Shown: piece by piece, positions 29,002-42,357 of the stretch
How positions within the stretch are numbered: the first letter of the stretch is position 1
How the letters are laid out: each line of letters begins with the position of its first letter
Origin: Asaia bogorensis
GTDB taxonomy: Bacteria > Pseudomonadota > Alphaproteobacteria > Reyranellales > Reyranellaceae
Assembly (NCBI GenBank): GCA_945889625.1
Contig: CAMDCE010000043.1
Location: forward strand, 1-42,502
Reading direction: 5' to 3'
Length of the DNA stretch: 42,502 nucleotides
The notes under the pieces: generated by a model
Told to the model about the DNA's origin: nothing
The model's database searches: none
What the model saw: only the letters and a program-made list of their open reading frames with translations
Made by a program: the position numbers and the translations under genes

Positions 29002-30461
29002 GAGCTCTGCCGCTCGATATCGGGCTCATCCACTTCGTCGGCATCGGCGGCATCGGCATGTCGGGCATCGCCGAGGTGCTGCACAATCTCGGCTACAAGG
29101 TCCAGGGCAGCGACGTCGCCGACGGCGCCAACACGCGCCGGCTGGTCGAGCTCGGCATCAAGGTCGCGATCGGCCATCGCGCCGACAATCTCGGCAGCGC
29201 CCAGGTTGTGGTCGTTTCGTCGGCCGTAAAGAAGGACAATCCCGAGGTGATGGCGGCGCGCGCACGCCTGGTGCCGGTGGTGCGCCGTGCCGAGATGCTG
29301 GGCGAGCTGATGCGGCTCAAATGGTCGATCGCGGTCGGCGGCACGCACGGCAAGACCACGACCACGTCGATGGTTGCCGCCATGCTCGACGCCGGCGGCC
29401 TCGATCCGACGGTGATCAACGGCGGCATCATCAATGCCTACGGCACCAACGCCCGCATTGGCGCCGGCGACTGGATGGTGGTCGAGTCGGACGAATCCGA
29501 CGGCTCGTTCCTGCGCCTGCCGGCCACCATCGCGGTGGTGACCAATGTCGATCCCGAGCATCTCGACCACTACGGCACCTTCGATGCTTTGCGTGACGCC
29601 TTCGTGCGTTTCGTCGAGAACATCCCGTTCTACGGCTTCGCGGTGCTGTGCTTCGACCATCCCGAAGTCCAGGCGCTGATCCCCAGGGTTGCCGACCGCC
29701 GTATCATCACCTACGGCCTGGGCGCCAACGCCGACGTGCGCGCCATCAACCTCAAGCTCGACCGAGGCGGCGCCGATTTCGACGTCGTGATCGAACCGCG
29801 CGCCACCAACCAGTCGCGCACCATCGAGGGGCTGCGCCTGCCGATGTTCGGCCAGCACAACGTGCAGAACGCGTTGGCGGCGGTCGCCGTGGCGCAGGAG
29901 ATGGGCTTGCCGGACGACACGATCCGCCGCGCGCTCGGCTCGTTCGCCGGCGTCAAGCGGCGCTTCACCAAGACCGGCGAGGCGCACGGCATCACCGTGA
30001 TCGACGATTACGGCCATCACCCCGTCGAGATCGCCGCCACGCTCCGAGCCGCGCGCCAGACCTATGGCGGCTCGGGGCGGGTGATCGCGGTCGTGCAGCC
30101 GCATCGCTACTCGCGTCTCGGCGCGCTCAAGTCAGAGTTCGCTGCCTGTTTCACCGACGCCGACACGGTGATCGTAGCCGACGTCTATGCCGCGGGCGAA
30201 GCGCCGATCGAGGGTGTCAGCCGCGACATGCTGGTGGGCCTCGCGCAACGCGCCGGTCATCGCGACGTGATGCCGCTCGGCGCGCCGGCCGATCTGCCGG
30301 CCATTATCTGGCAGATCGGCCGTCCCGGCGATGTCGTGGTGTTTCTCGGCGCCGGCAACATCACCGCCTGGGCGCATGCGCTGCCCGGCCAGATCCAGCA
30401 GCTCGCGGCCGAGCATGGAGGCCCGCGCGCCATCGCCAACGATCCGGGCTCAGCGGCATGA
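28998..30461 (+). CDS. murC: UDP-MurNAc--L-alanine ligase
   Basis: Adds L-alanine to UDP-MurNAc, the first stem-peptide step. The 487-residue protein opens with [16 protein letters not shown] (the UDP-substrate nucleotide loop), then [12 protein letters not shown] for [42 protein letters not shown] and [10 protein letters not shown], the full MurC set. The ATG overlaps the murG stop and the stop overlaps the murB ATG (ATGATG with TGA between frames). Nothing unusual is visible. Confidence 0.98.
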   Translation: MRALPLDIGLIHFVGIGGIGMSGIAEVLHNLGYKVQGSDVADGANTRRLVELGIKVAIGHRADNLGSAQVVVVSSAVKKDNPEVMAARARLVPVVRRAEMLGELMRLKWSIAVGGTHGKTTTTSMVAAMLDAGGLDPTVINGGIINAYGTNARIGAGDWMVVESDESDGSFLRLPATIAVVTNVDPEHLDHYGTFDALRDAFVRFVENIPFYGFAVLCFDHPEVQALIPRVADRRIITYGLGANADVRAINLKLDRGGADFDVVIEPRATNQSRTIEGLRLPMFGQHNVQNALAAVAVAQEMGLPDDTIRRALGSFAGVKRRFTKTGEAHGITVIDDYGHHPVEIAATLRAARQTYGGSGRVIAVVQPHRYSRLGALKSEFAACFTDADTVIVADVYAAGEAPIEGVSRDMLVGLAQRAGHRDVMPLGAPADLPAIIWQIGRPGDVVVFLGAGNITAWAHALPGQIQQLAAEHGGPRAIANDPGSAA

Positions 30462-31372
30462 TGGTTGCCGCCGCGACATCGCACCTGATCGACCGGCTGC
30501 CCAGGCCGCGCGGCCGTTTGACCGTCGACGCGCCGCTTGGTCCGCAGACCTGGTTCCGCGCCGGCGGCAATGCGGAGGTGTTGTTCCGTCCGGCCGACAC
30601 CCAAGATCTCGCCGCGTTTCTCGCCGCGTTGCCGGCCGATGTGCCGGTCACGGTGCTGGGCGTCGGCTCGAACCTTTTGGTGCGCGACGGCGGCGTCAAG
30701 GGCGTGGCGATCCGACTGATGCGTGGCTTTACGGGCGTCGTAGTCGAAGGCCACGAAGTCGTGGCCGGCGCCGGTGCGCCCGACCTCAACGTCGCGCTGA
30801 CGGCACGCGACCACGCGCTCGCCGGGCTCGAATTCCTGAGCGGCATTCCCGGCACGATCGGCGGCGCGTTCCCGACCAATGCCGGCGCTTATGGCGGCGA
30901 CCTCTCGCAGGTGTTGGTCTCGGCCGAAGCCGTGGACCGCGCCGGGACGATCCGCACCGTCGTGCCCGCGCAGCTCGGTCTTGGCTATCGCTGCAGCACG
31001 GCACCGACCGACTGGATCTTCACTTCCGCCCGCCTGCTCACGACGCCGGGCGATCAGCTCGCGATCGCGCGGCGCATCGCGGAGATAGATTCGACGCGTG
31101 CGGAGTCGCAGCCGCGCAGCCGCACCGGCGGGTCGACCTTCGCCAATCCGGCCGGCCTCAAGGCATGGGAGATGATTGATCGCGCTGGCTGCCGCGGCCT
31201 CCGGGTCGGCGGTGCGCAGGTTTCGGAGAAGCACGCGAATTTTCTGATCAACCTGGGTGATGCGACGGCGGCCGACATCGAAGGGCTGGGCGAGGAAGTG
31301 CGGCGCCGCGTCTTCGAGCACAGCGGCGTACGTCTGGAATGGGAAATCCGGTGCATCGGGGAGGCGGTATGA
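30458..31372 (+). CDS. murB: UDP-N-acetylenolpyruvoylglucosamine reductase
   Basis: FAD/NADPH enzyme that reduces the enolpyruvyl group to give UDP-MurNAc. The 304 residues have [13 protein letters not shown], the FAD-binding [35 protein letters not shown] (in part) and [10 protein letters not shown] with the proton-donating Ser, then [13 protein letters not shown]. This is the shorter form without the extra E. coli-type loop. Two ATGs lie at 30458 and 30461; the first overlaps the murC stop. In this genome, as in other alphaproteobacteria, murB sits inside the dcw cluster next to ddl. Confidence 0.97.
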   Translation: MMVAAATSHLIDRLPRPRGRLTVDAPLGPQTWFRAGGNAEVLFRPADTQDLAAFLAALPADVPVTVLGVGSNLLVRDGGVKGVAIRLMRGFTGVVVEGHEVVAGAGAPDLNVALTARDHALAGLEFLSGIPGTIGGAFPTNAGAYGGDLSQVLVSAEAVDRAGTIRTVVPAQLGLGYRCSTAPTDWIFTSARLLTTPGDQLAIARRIAEIDSTRAESQPRSRTGGSTFANPAGLKAWEMIDRAGCRGLRVGGAQVSEKHANFLINLGDATAADIEGLGEEVRRRVFEHSGVRLEWEIRCIGEAV

Positions 31373-32301
31373 CACGTACCGTTGCGGTCCTGATGGGCGG
31401 CTGGTCGCCCGAACGCGAGGTCTCGCTGGTGAGCGGCAAGGCCTGCGCCGAGGGCCTGCGTGAAGGCGGCCACAAGGTGATCGAGTACGACGTGAAGCGC
31501 GATCTGCGCGCGCTGATCGATTTTCTGCGGCCCGTCTCGGGTGGCGGGCCGGACGTGGTGTTCAACGCCCTGCACGGCAAATACGGCGAGGATGGCTGCG
31601 TCCAGGGCGTGCTCGAAGTGCTGGCCGTGCCCTACACGCACTCCGGCGTGCTCGCCTCGGCGATCGCCATGGACAAACCGATGTCGCGCCATGTCTTCAC
31701 CTCGCTCGGCATTCGCGTCGCCGACGGCCGTGTGGTCGAGCGCCGCTCGCTGGCGTTGGGCGATCCCATGCCGCGGCCCTATGTTGTCAAGCCGATCGAC
31801 CAGGGCTCCAGCGTCGGCGTCCACATCGTTCAGAAGGGCGACAATCTCGCCGCCGTCGAGACGGCCGAAGCAGCCTTCGGCGAGAAGGTGCTGGTCGAGA
31901 AATTCGTGCCCGGCCGCGAACTCACCGTGGCGGTCATGGGCGACAAGGCGGTCGCGGTGACCGAGCTGCGCCCACGCACCCGCTTCTACGACTACGAGGC
32001 CAAGTACACCGACGGCATCACCGAGCACCTGATCCCGGCGCCAATTCCGGCCGAGGTCTATGAACTCGCCAAGCAATGGGCGCTGATGGCGCACCAGGCG
32101 CTGGGCTGCGACGGGCTGAGCCGCGCCGATCTGCGCTGGGACGACTCCCAGCCCGGCACCACGGGCCTGGTCGTGCTCGAACTCAACACCCAGCCCGGCA
32201 TGACGCCGCTCTCGCTGGCGCCCGAGCAGGCCAAGTGGGCAGGCATTTCCTGGCCGGCGCTGATGACCTGGATGATCGACCACGCGAGGCGGCCGGCATG
32301 A
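31369..32301 (+). CDS. ddl: D-alanine--D-alanine ligase
   Basis: ATP-grasp ligase making the D-Ala-D-Ala that MurF attaches. In 310 residues it has the N-terminal MGGWSPEREVSLVSG, NALHGKYGEDG, the ATP-binding KPIDQGSSVGV, and the Mg-ligand segment ELNTQPGMT. It has the length of DdlB-type enzymes. The ATG overlaps the murB stop, with GGGGAGG upstream. The stop overlaps the ftsQ ATG, so the enzyme is produced together with its users. Confidence 0.97.
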   Translation: MTRTVAVLMGGWSPEREVSLVSGKACAEGLREGGHKVIEYDVKRDLRALIDFLRPVSGGGPDVVFNALHGKYGEDGCVQGVLEVLAVPYTHSGVLASAIAMDKPMSRHVFTSLGIRVADGRVVERRSLALGDPMPRPYVVKPIDQGSSVGVHIVQKGDNLAAVETAEAAFGEKVLVEKFVPGRELTVAVMGDKAVAVTELRPRTRFYDYEAKYTDGITEHLIPAPIPAEVYELAKQWALMAHQALGCDGLSRADLRWDDSQPGTTGLVVLELNTQPGMTPLSLAPEQAKWAGISWPALMTWMIDHARRPA

Positions 32302-33182
32302 GCGCCGCACCCAGGAAGAACGCATCCAGGAAGCCGGTCGCCAACCGGCGCGACTACGATCGTCGCCGCAAGCGCGGCCCGATGCGCAAAACCGGCCGGC
32401 CGGTTTGGCGCCAGCCGCTGCTGCTCGGCGTCGTCGTGCTGCTGCTGGGCTGTGGCGGCGGCGGCGGCTGGTGGGCATGGCGCGAGGGCTGGCTGGTCAC
32501 TGCCCAGAGCCAGCTTGAGGCTGTCTCGCGCAGCGTCGTGGTGGCGATCACGCCGTTCAAATTGTCCGATGTCACGGTCGAGGGCCGCGACTATGTCGAG
32601 CGCGGCGCTATCCTCACCGCCTTGGGCGTGAAGACCGGCGATTCGCTGCTCGGCATCGACCTGCAAGCCTCGCGCAAGCGGCTGGAGGGCATCGACTGGG
32701 TGGCGAGCGCTACCGTTGAGCGCCGGCTGCCCGACACGCTTTATGTAACGCTGAAAGAACGTCGCGCCGTCGCCATCTGGCAGAGTGGCGAGGAATACAC
32801 GCTGATCGACAGGAACGGCCGCACGGTGCGCGCCAGCCGCATGCCGCCCGGCGCCGAGAAGCTGCTGCTGCTGGGCGGTCCTGGCGCGCCCGAGCATGTC
32901 GGCGAGTTGCTGCTGTTGCTGGCCTACGAGCCGGTCGTGGCGCGCCAACTGCGCGCCGCCGTTTGGGTCGGCCAGCGTCGCTGGAACCTGGTCCTGAACA
33001 ACGGCGTCGAGATCTGGTTGCCTGAGGAGGACGCGGTCGCCGCACTCCAGCAGCTCGCCAAGCTTGATGCCGCGCACAAATTGCTGTCGCGCGAGTACGG
33101 CGTCGTCGATCTGCGGCTGCCGGACAAGCTCTACCTGAGAAAACGCTCAGGCGGCGATGCGCCGTCGCCCGGGCCGGCGTGA
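32298..33182 (+). CDS. ftsQ: Cell division protein FtsQ
   Basis: Bitopic septum protein that brings FtsL/FtsB to the divisome. The 294 residues have a strongly basic cytoplasmic N-terminus (RRDYDRRRKRGPMRK), one membrane helix (about 41-62, with an odd C-G-G-G-G-G-G run at its outer part), then a periplasmic POTRA domain starting FKLSDVTVEGRDYV and the FtsQ domain containing IDWVASATVERRLPDTL (in part), the family signature. The ATG overlaps the ddl stop. A 41-base gap, the first real gap in the cluster, precedes ftsA. Confidence 0.95.
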   Translation: MSAAPRKNASRKPVANRRDYDRRRKRGPMRKTGRPVWRQPLLLGVVVLLLGCGGGGGWWAWREGWLVTAQSQLEAVSRSVVVAITPFKLSDVTVEGRDYVERGAILTALGVKTGDSLLGIDLQASRKRLEGIDWVASATVERRLPDTLYVTLKERRAVAIWQSGEEYTLIDRNGRTVRASRMPPGAEKLLLLGGPGAPEHVGELLLLLAYEPVVARQLRAAVWVGQRRWNLVLNNGVEIWLPEEDAVAALQQLAKLDAAHKLLSREYGVVDLRLPDKLYLRKRSGGDAPSPGPA

Positions 33183-33223
33183 CCAATGAAAAGTGAAGTG
33201 TACGCGTAAAGACGGGGGTCATC

Positions 33224-34459
33224 GTGGCAAAAGCAAGAAACGGCGTAATCGCAGCGCTCGACATCGGCACCAGCAAGGTCGTGTGCTTCGTGGCCCGAGT
33301 CGACGGGCAGGGGCTGCGCGTGGTCGGCATTGGCCATCAGCCGGCGCTCGGCATGCGCTCGGGCAACATCGTCGACATGGAGGCGGCCACCCGCGCGATC
33401 TCCTCGGCGGTGTCGACGGCGGAGGAGATGTGCGGCGAGCATGTCCGCGAGGTCATCGTCGGGGTGAGCGGCGGCTCGCCCGCCTCGCACAACCAGACCC
33501 TCGAGGTCGCAGTCGGCCACCACGAGATCGGCGAGCGCGACGTGCGCCGCGTCCAGACCCACATCCAGCTGCCGGCCGAGACCGCCGACCGCGACATCAT
33601 CCATTCCGCAGCGATCGGCTACAGCGTCGACGGCACTCCGGTGCGCGACGCGCGCGGCATGTTCGGCGAGCGGCTGGGCGTCGATGTACACCTGGTCACG
33701 GCGACCAGCGGCGCCATGCGCAACCTGCAGGTCTGCGTGCGCCGCGCCCATCTCGAGATCGCCGAGCGCGTGGTGGCCTCGCATGCTTCGGGATTGAGCT
33801 CGCTGGTCGCCGACGAGCGCGACCTCGGCGTCACCCTGATCGACATGGGCGGCGGCACGACCTCGATTGCGGTGTTCTACGAAGGCCACCTGGTGCACGT
33901 CGATTCGATCCCGGTCGGCGGCGAGCACGTCACCCGCGACATTGCCCGCGGCCTGTCGACCCCGGTGGCCCACGCCGAGCGCATGAAGACCCAGATCGGC
34001 CGCGCCGTCGCCAAGCCGAACGATGAATACGACATCATCGACGTGCCGCTGATCGGCGAGGAAGACCGCACGCGGCCCAACCATATTCCGCGCTCGATCC
34101 TGGTCGGCATCATCCGCCCGAGGGTCGAGGAGACGTTCGAACTGGTGCGCAATCGGCTGGAGGCCAGCGGTGTGGATAAGTTGGCCGGTGGCCGGGCAGT
34201 GCTGGTCGGTGGCGGCTGCCAGCTCGATGGCGTGCCCGAGGTCGCCGCGGCAGTGCTGAACAAGAAGGTTCGGACCGGCAGTCCGCTGCGGCTGGCGGGC
34301 CTCGCCGACTCGACCGGAGGGCCGGCTTTCTCCGCCGCCGCGGGTTTGCTGGCCTTCGCACTGCAGCATCACGCTGTTTCACAGGCCCAACCAGTCGTAA
34401 ATGAGGCTCCGGCGAGCCGAATTGGCCGTATTGGTAGTTGGATTAGAGAGAACTTTTAG
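33224..34459 (+). CDS. ftsA: Cell division protein FtsA (GTG start)
   Basis: Actin-like ATPase that ties FtsZ filaments to the membrane. The 411-residue protein has the actin-fold phosphate loops IAALDIGTSKVVC and DMGGGTTSIAVF, the 1C subdomain typical of FtsA in between, and VLVGGGCQLDGV for adenosine. The C-terminus RIGRIGSWIRENF is the amphipathic membrane-targeting helix. The start is GTG at 33224, with GGGGGT upstream. A 144-base intergenic region separates it from ftsZ and holds a perfect inverted repeat. Confidence 0.97.
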   Translation: MAKARNGVIAALDIGTSKVVCFVARVDGQGLRVVGIGHQPALGMRSGNIVDMEAATRAISSAVSTAEEMCGEHVREVIVGVSGGSPASHNQTLEVAVGHHEIGERDVRRVQTHIQLPAETADRDIIHSAAIGYSVDGTPVRDARGMFGERLGVDVHLVTATSGAMRNLQVCVRRAHLEIAERVVASHASGLSSLVADERDLGVTLIDMGGGTTSIAVFYEGHLVHVDSIPVGGEHVTRDIARGLSTPVAHAERMKTQIGRAVAKPNDEYDIIDVPLIGEEDRTRPNHIPRSILVGIIRPRVEETFELVRNRLEASGVDKLAGGRAVLVGGGCQLDGVPEVAAAVLNKKVRTGSPLRLAGLADSTGGPAFSAAAGLLAFALQHHAVSQAQPVVNEAPASRIGRIGSWIRENF

Positions 34460-34470
34460 GCAATATGTTG

Positions 34471-34493
34471 TGTGGGATAAGGCAAATCCCACA
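34471..34493. promoter_or_regulatory. Perfect inverted repeat TGTGGGAT-N7-ATCCCACA between ftsA and ftsZ
   Basis: TGTGGGAT (34471-34478) and ATCCCACA (34486-34493) are exact complements around AAGGCAA. It begins 12 bases after the ftsA stop and lies about 110 bases before the ftsZ start. No T run follows, so it does not look like a terminator. The arms contain TGGGAT, the same word as the MraZ box at 17468, but in opposed rather than direct orientation. An operator for ftsZ is the simplest reading; the regulator is unknown. Confidence 0.55.
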
Positions 34494-34603
34494 GACTGTT
34501 GATAACGATAAGAAAAGCCGGTGGCAGCGAAGGGTCTTTCCTAAACCGGACCCACGTTGCCGCTCCGAGCAGATACCCCCCTCGTTTGCGTGGAGAGAGC
34601 CGT

Positions 34604-36406
34604 ATGACAATCAACCTCAGTCTCCCCCAGAAGGAGTCCGAGATTAAGCCGCGAATCACCGTCGTCGGTGTCGGTGGCGCGGGCGGAAACGCGGTCAACA
34701 ACATGATCAGCGCGTCGCTGGAAGGCGTCGAATTCATCGTCGCCAACACCGATGCGCAGGCACTCGGCCAGTCGCTCGCAGACCGACGCGTGCAGCTCGG
34801 AATCACCATCACGCAAGGTCTCGGCGCGGGCGCCCGGCCTGAAGTCGGCCGGCAGGCGGCCGAAGAAGCGCTGCCGGAAATCCTGCAGCTGCTCGACGGT
34901 GCCAACATGGTGTTCGTCACCGCCGGCATGGGCGGCGGCACCGGCACCGGTGCAGCTCCCGTGATCGCCGCCGCGGCGCGCGAGCAGGGCATCCTCACGA
35001 TCGGCGTCGTCACCAAGCCGTTCCATTTCGAGGGCCGGCGCCGCATGCAGTCGGCCGAGCAGGGCATCACCGAGCTCGAGAAGGTGGTCGATACGCTGAT
35101 CGTCATTCCCAACCAGAACCTGTTCAAGATCGCCAACGAGAAGACGACCTTCGCGGACGCCTTCAAGTTGGCCGATGACGTGCTGCACATGGGCGTGCGC
35201 GGCGTCACCGACCTGATGGTCATGCCCGGCCTGATCAATCTCGACTTCGCCGACATCCGCACGGTGATGGGCGAGATGGGCAAGGCGATGATGGGCACCG
35301 GCGAGGCCGAGGGACCGGACCGCAGCCGCGTCGCCGCCGAATCGGCGATCTCCAACCCGCTGCTTGAAGACCATTCGATGAAGGGCGCCAAGGGCGTGCT
35401 CATCAACATCACGGGCGGCCTCGACATGACCCTGCACGAGGTCGACGAGGCGGCCAACCGCATCCGCGAGGAAGTCGACGCCGACGCCAACATCATCTTC
35501 GGCTCGACCTTCGATGCCACGATGCAGGGTCGCATGCGCGTGTCGGTAGTTGCCACCGGTATCGCCGCCATGGCGGCGCAGCAGCCGACGCCGAACTACC
35601 TGTCGCTCGACATGAACCGGCCGATGCAGACCGGCCAGCCAGCGCTCAGCCGTCCGGTCGCGCCGCCGGCCGTCGGCAGGGTCGCCATGCCGGCCGAGGC
35701 TGCCGCACCGGCGACGCCGGCAGCACCGCCCATCGTCGCGCCCGCGCCGATGCCGGCAGTGGCTCAAGCCGCTCCGGCGCCGGTGATGTTGCAGGCGCCT
35801 CCTGCGCCCGCCGCTCCGGTCATGCAGGCGCCGACCGCGCCGGTCGCCGAAGCGCCGATCCCAGCGCAGATCATGCAGCAGCCCGCACCGGCTCCGGCGC
35901 CAATCGAAGCGCCACCAGTCGCTGCCGCTCCGGCGCCGACTCCGGTGCCCGTGCCGGCTCCGGCGCCGATCCCGGCGCCCGCCGCCGTCGCGGCGCCGGT
36001 TGCTCCGGTCCACAAGCCGCTGGTCGACGAGACCGACTGGCGGGTCAGCCGGCCGGTAACTCGTCCGGCGGTGCGGGCCGAACCGATCGCGCGGCCGATG
36101 GCCGCGCGGCCGGTCGCCGCCGAGGCCCGGTCGCCGAACCTCTTCCAGCGCATCACCGGTGCCTTCGCCACGCCCAAGACGACGACGGCAGTCGCGGCTC
36201 CCGCTGCAGCCGCCGCCGCGCTTCCGGCCGAGCCGCCGGTGGCGCGCCCGGTGCCGGAAAACGTCGTCGCCGCAGCGCCCAAGCCCGCTCCCAGGCCGGC
36301 GCCGCTGCAGACCTCGATCAGCCTCGACGTCACGGAGCGCGCCAAGCCGGCGCGCGATGACGACGACCTGCAAATTCCCGCGTTCCTGCGTCGGCAAGCC
36401 AACTGA
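34604..36406 (+). CDS. ftsZ: Cell division GTPase FtsZ with long Pro/Ala-rich linker
   Basis: Tubulin-like GTPase forming the division ring. The GTPase core (about residues 15-325) is complete: [13 protein letters not shown], the tubulin signature [16 protein letters not shown], and the catalytic NLDFADIR loop. It then carries an unusually long linker (about 325-585) rich in Pro and Ala (many PAPAP-like units). The end is the conserved tail peptide [15 protein letters not shown] (586-600), which binds FtsA and other partners. E. coli FtsZ has 383 residues; this has 600. The ATG at 34604 follows GGAGAG. A strong terminator lies 33 bases after the stop. Confidence 0.98.
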   Translation: MTINLSLPQKESEIKPRITVVGVGGAGGNAVNNMISASLEGVEFIVANTDAQALGQSLADRRVQLGITITQGLGAGARPEVGRQAAEEALPEILQLLDGANMVFVTAGMGGGTGTGAAPVIAAAAREQGILTIGVVTKPFHFEGRRRMQSAEQGITELEKVVDTLIVIPNQNLFKIANEKTTFADAFKLADDVLHMGVRGVTDLMVMPGLINLDFADIRTVMGEMGKAMMGTGEAEGPDRSRVAAESAISNPLLEDHSMKGAKGVLINITGGLDMTLHEVDEAANRIREEVDADANIIFGSTFDATMQGRMRVSVVATGIAAMAAQQPTPNYLSLDMNRPMQTGQPALSRPVAPPAVGRVAMPAEAAAPATPAAPPIVAPAPMPAVAQAAPAPVMLQAPPAPAAPVMQAPTAPVAEAPIPAQIMQQPAPAPAPIEAPPVAAAPAPTPVPVPAPAPIPAPAAVAAPVAPVHKPLVDETDWRVSRPVTRPAVRAEPIARPMAARPVAAEARSPNLFQRITGAFATPKTTTAVAAPAAAAAALPAEPPVARPVPENVVAAAPKPAPRPAPLQTSISLDVTERAKPARDDDDLQIPAFLRRQAN

Positions 36407-36438
36407 CGCAGGCTCTTTAGTCATCCACGCATCCCTTG

Positions 36439-36466
36439 GAGGGGCCGGTTCGGCCCCTCTTTTTTT
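36439..36466 (+). terminator. Strong intrinsic terminator after ftsZ
   Basis: A perfect 9-base stem GAGGGGCCG-GTT-CGGCCCCTC followed by seven T. This is a textbook rho-independent terminator and marks the end of the dcw operon. The next gene, bamD, starts only 46 bases later. A -10-like TATAAC (36480-36485) in that gap could serve bamD, but I see no good -35 hexamer. Confidence 0.92.
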
Positions 36467-36512
36467 GGCCTCGGCGTGATATAACGCGGCGGCACAAAGG
36501 GTCGGATGGGAA

Positions 36513-37334
36513 ATGTCGAAAGCGTCGGTAAGGTGGACTTTTCGTTCGGCAGCGCTGGCATTCGTGGCGCTCGGAGTCTCCGGCTGCGGTTGGTTCGGCG
36601 GCTCGGACGACTCGACCTATGTCGAGCTGCCTGTCGAGGTGCTCTACAACCGCGCCCTCGACGATCTCGGTCGCCAGGAATACAAGGCCGCCGCCAAGGA
36701 GTTCGAGGAGGTCGATCGCCAGCATCCCTATTCGGTGTGGGCGACCAAGGCGCAGATCATGGCTGCCTTCACCTACTACCAGTCGAACAAGTACGACGAA
36801 GCCATCATCGCGCTCGATCGCTTCATCCAGCTCCATCCCGGCCACCGCGACGTTCCCTACGCCTACTATCTGAAGGCGCTGTGCTTCTACGAGCAGATCT
36901 CCGACGTCGGCCGCGATCAGCGCACCACCCAGCAGGCGCTCGATGCGCTGGCCGAGGTGGTCAAGCGCTTCCCCGAGTCGCCCTATGCGCGCGATGCGCG
37001 GCTGAAGGTCGAACTCACCATCGATCACCTCGCGGGCAAGGAGATGGCGGTCGGCCGCTACTATCAGGGCCACCAGCAGTACATCGGCGCGATCAACCGC
37101 TATCGCACGGTGATCGAGCGCTATCAGACGACCACGCACGTGCCTGAGGCACTGCATCGCCTCGTCGAAAGCTACCTGTCGCTGGGGGTCAAGAGCGAGG
37201 CCCAGGAGGCCGCCGCCGTGCTGGGCTTCAACTTTCCGGGCAGCGACTGGTATCAGGACAGCTACTTCCTGGTGACAGGTGAAGGCCAGAGGCCGCCGGA
37301 CGAGAAGAGCGGCTGGTTCTTCGGTCTCTTCTGA
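36513..37334 (+). CDS. bamD: Outer membrane assembly lipoprotein BamD
   Basis: TPR lipoprotein of the BAM complex that inserts beta-barrel proteins into the outer membrane. The 273-residue protein has a signal peptide ending in the lipobox LGVSGC, with the lipidated cysteine at residue 25. After it come about five TPR-like helical pairs, including YNRALDDLGRQEYKAAAKEFE (in part), HPYSVWATKAQIM, and YYQGHQQYIGAINRY. The length is normal. The ATG at 36513 follows AAAGGG-type purines. In many alphaproteobacteria lpxC lies between ftsZ and bamD; here it does not. Confidence 0.96.
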   Translation: MSKASVRWTFRSAALAFVALGVSGCGWFGGSDDSTYVELPVEVLYNRALDDLGRQEYKAAAKEFEEVDRQHPYSVWATKAQIMAAFTYYQSNKYDEAIIALDRFIQLHPGHRDVPYAYYLKALCFYEQISDVGRDQRTTQQALDALAEVVKRFPESPYARDARLKVELTIDHLAGKEMAVGRYYQGHQQYIGAINRYRTVIERYQTTTHVPEALHRLVESYLSLGVKSEAQEAAAVLGFNFPGSDWYQDSYFLVTGEGQRPPDEKSGWFFGLF

Positions 37335-37344
37335 CCGGCCGGGC

Positions 37345-41209
<3,865 letters not shown>

Positions 41210-41258
41210 CTTCAATTGGGCGCCTGCGGCATCATCATGAAAAGTTGGAGTTGATCGA

Positions 41259-42293
41259 ATGGATTTGGCCCGCTTTCCGCGTCGTCGCTACACCCATGCC
41301 CCGACGCCGATTGAGCTGCTGCCGCACTTCACCAAGGCGCTGGCGGCGAGTTGCCCGGGCGGCGTCGGTCCGGAGATCTGGATCAAGCGCGACGATCTGC
41401 TGGGCCTCTTTCCCGGCGGCAACAAGACCCGCAAGCTCGAGTTCCTGGCAGCCGACGCGCTGGCGCAGGGCGCCGATACGCTGATCACCTGCGGCGCGCC
41501 GCAGTCCAATCACTGCCGCATCACGCTTGCTGCAGCGGTCAAGGAAGGCCTCAAGTGCCGCTTCGTGATCGAGGAGCGCGTACCCAACAGCTACAAGAAG
41601 GAGGCGGGCGGCAACAATTTCATGTTCGAGCTGATGGGCGTCGAAGCCATCACCGTGGTGCCCGGCGGTTCGGACATGGGCGCGGCGATGTCGAAGATCG
41701 CGCAGGAAGTCGCCTCGCTCGGCCGCAAGGGCTACATCATTCCGGGCGGCGGTTCGAACGCGATCGGCGGGCTGGGCTATGTCGCCTGCGTGCAGGAAAT
41801 GCAGCAGCAATGGCTCGACATGGGGCTGGCGCTCGATGCCGTCGTGGTCGGCTCGGGCAGCTCGGGCACCCATGGCGGCATGGTGGCGGGTTTCTTCGGC
41901 AACAACATCAGGATCCCGCTGATCGGCATCGGTGTCAGCCGCGAACCCGCCGACCAGGAGCCGCTGGTTCTCAAGGAGGCGCAGGCCGTCGCCGACCTGC
42001 TCGGCATCGGCAAGGTGCCGCGCGAGGCGGTGAAGAGCTTCGGCGGCTACTGGCAGCCGAAATATTCCGTGCCCAACGCCAAGATGGTGGAAGCCGTCCA
42101 GATGCTGGCGCGGACCGAAGGCGTGCTGCTCGACCCGGTCTATACCGGGAAGATCATGGCCGGCCTCATTGGCCTCGCGCGCCAAGGCCACTTCAAGCCC
42201 AACGCCAAGGTCCTCTTCATGCACACCGGCGGACTGCCGTCGCTCCATGTCTATGAAGACGTCGTGCTGGGGCGGACTGCGGTGAAGGATTAG
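41259..42293 (+). CDS. PLP-dependent enzyme of the D-cysteine desulfhydrase / L-cysteate sulfo-lyase family
   Basis: A 344-residue fold-type II PLP enzyme related to D-cysteine desulfhydrase, ACC deaminase and L-cysteate sulfo-lyase. The PLP lysine is K56 in GGNKTRKLEFL. CGAPQSNHCR and the glycine-rich phosphate loop GSGSSGTHGGM are also seen. The three activities cannot be separated by eye; the N-terminus LARFPRRRYTHAPTPIE resembles the desulfhydrase and sulfo-lyase branches more than ACC deaminases. Substrate is probably a small amino acid with a sulfur-containing side chain (inference). The ATG follows GGAG by about nine bases. Nothing in the neighbourhood points to a sulfur pathway, and the gene stands alone. 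Confidence 0.88.
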   Translation: MDLARFPRRRYTHAPTPIELLPHFTKALAASCPGGVGPEIWIKRDDLLGLFPGGNKTRKLEFLAADALAQGADTLITCGAPQSNHCRITLAAAVKEGLKCRFVIEERVPNSYKKEAGGNNFMFELMGVEAITVVPGGSDMGAAMSKIAQEVASLGRKGYIIPGGGSNAIGGLGYVACVQEMQQQWLDMGLALDAVVVGSGSSGTHGGMVAGFFGNNIRIPLIGIGVSREPADQEPLVLKEAQAVADLLGIGKVPREAVKSFGGYWQPKYSVPNAKMVEAVQMLARTEGVLLDPVYTGKIMAGLIGLARQGHFKPNAKVLFMHTGGLPSLHVYEDVVLGRTAVKD

Positions 42294-42300
42294 CTAAACC

Positions 42301-42357
42301 GTCGTCCTGAGCGGAGCGAAGGACCTAAGGCCTCAGCAGGGCCCTGTCGCTACGCTA
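42301..42357. repeat. REP-like palindrome, apparently truncated by the IS end
   Basis: GTCGTCCTGAGCGGAGCGAAGGACCT (26 bases from 42301; core AGCGGAGCGAAGGACCT) is partly complemented by CCCTGTCGCTACGCT (42342-42356). The core AGCGNAGCGAAGGACCT is shared with the element at 14474. The expected closing part (a complement of GTCGTCCTGAG) is missing where the IS-like sequence begins, next to a TA. Confidence 0.6.

Noticed and set aside
34471..34480. DnaA box in the ftsA-ftsZ gap
   Set aside because: TGTGGGATAA has one base more than the TGTGGATAA consensus, so it does not match in register.
34541..36424. 627-codon open frame on the minus strand opposite ftsZ
   Set aside because: Arg/Gly-rich shadow of the FtsZ linker and core; no ribosome site or recognisable motif.
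37318..37344. LexA site upstream of recN
   Set aside because: GTTCTTCGGTCTCTT resembles the first half of GTTC-N7-GTTC, but the second half does not match.
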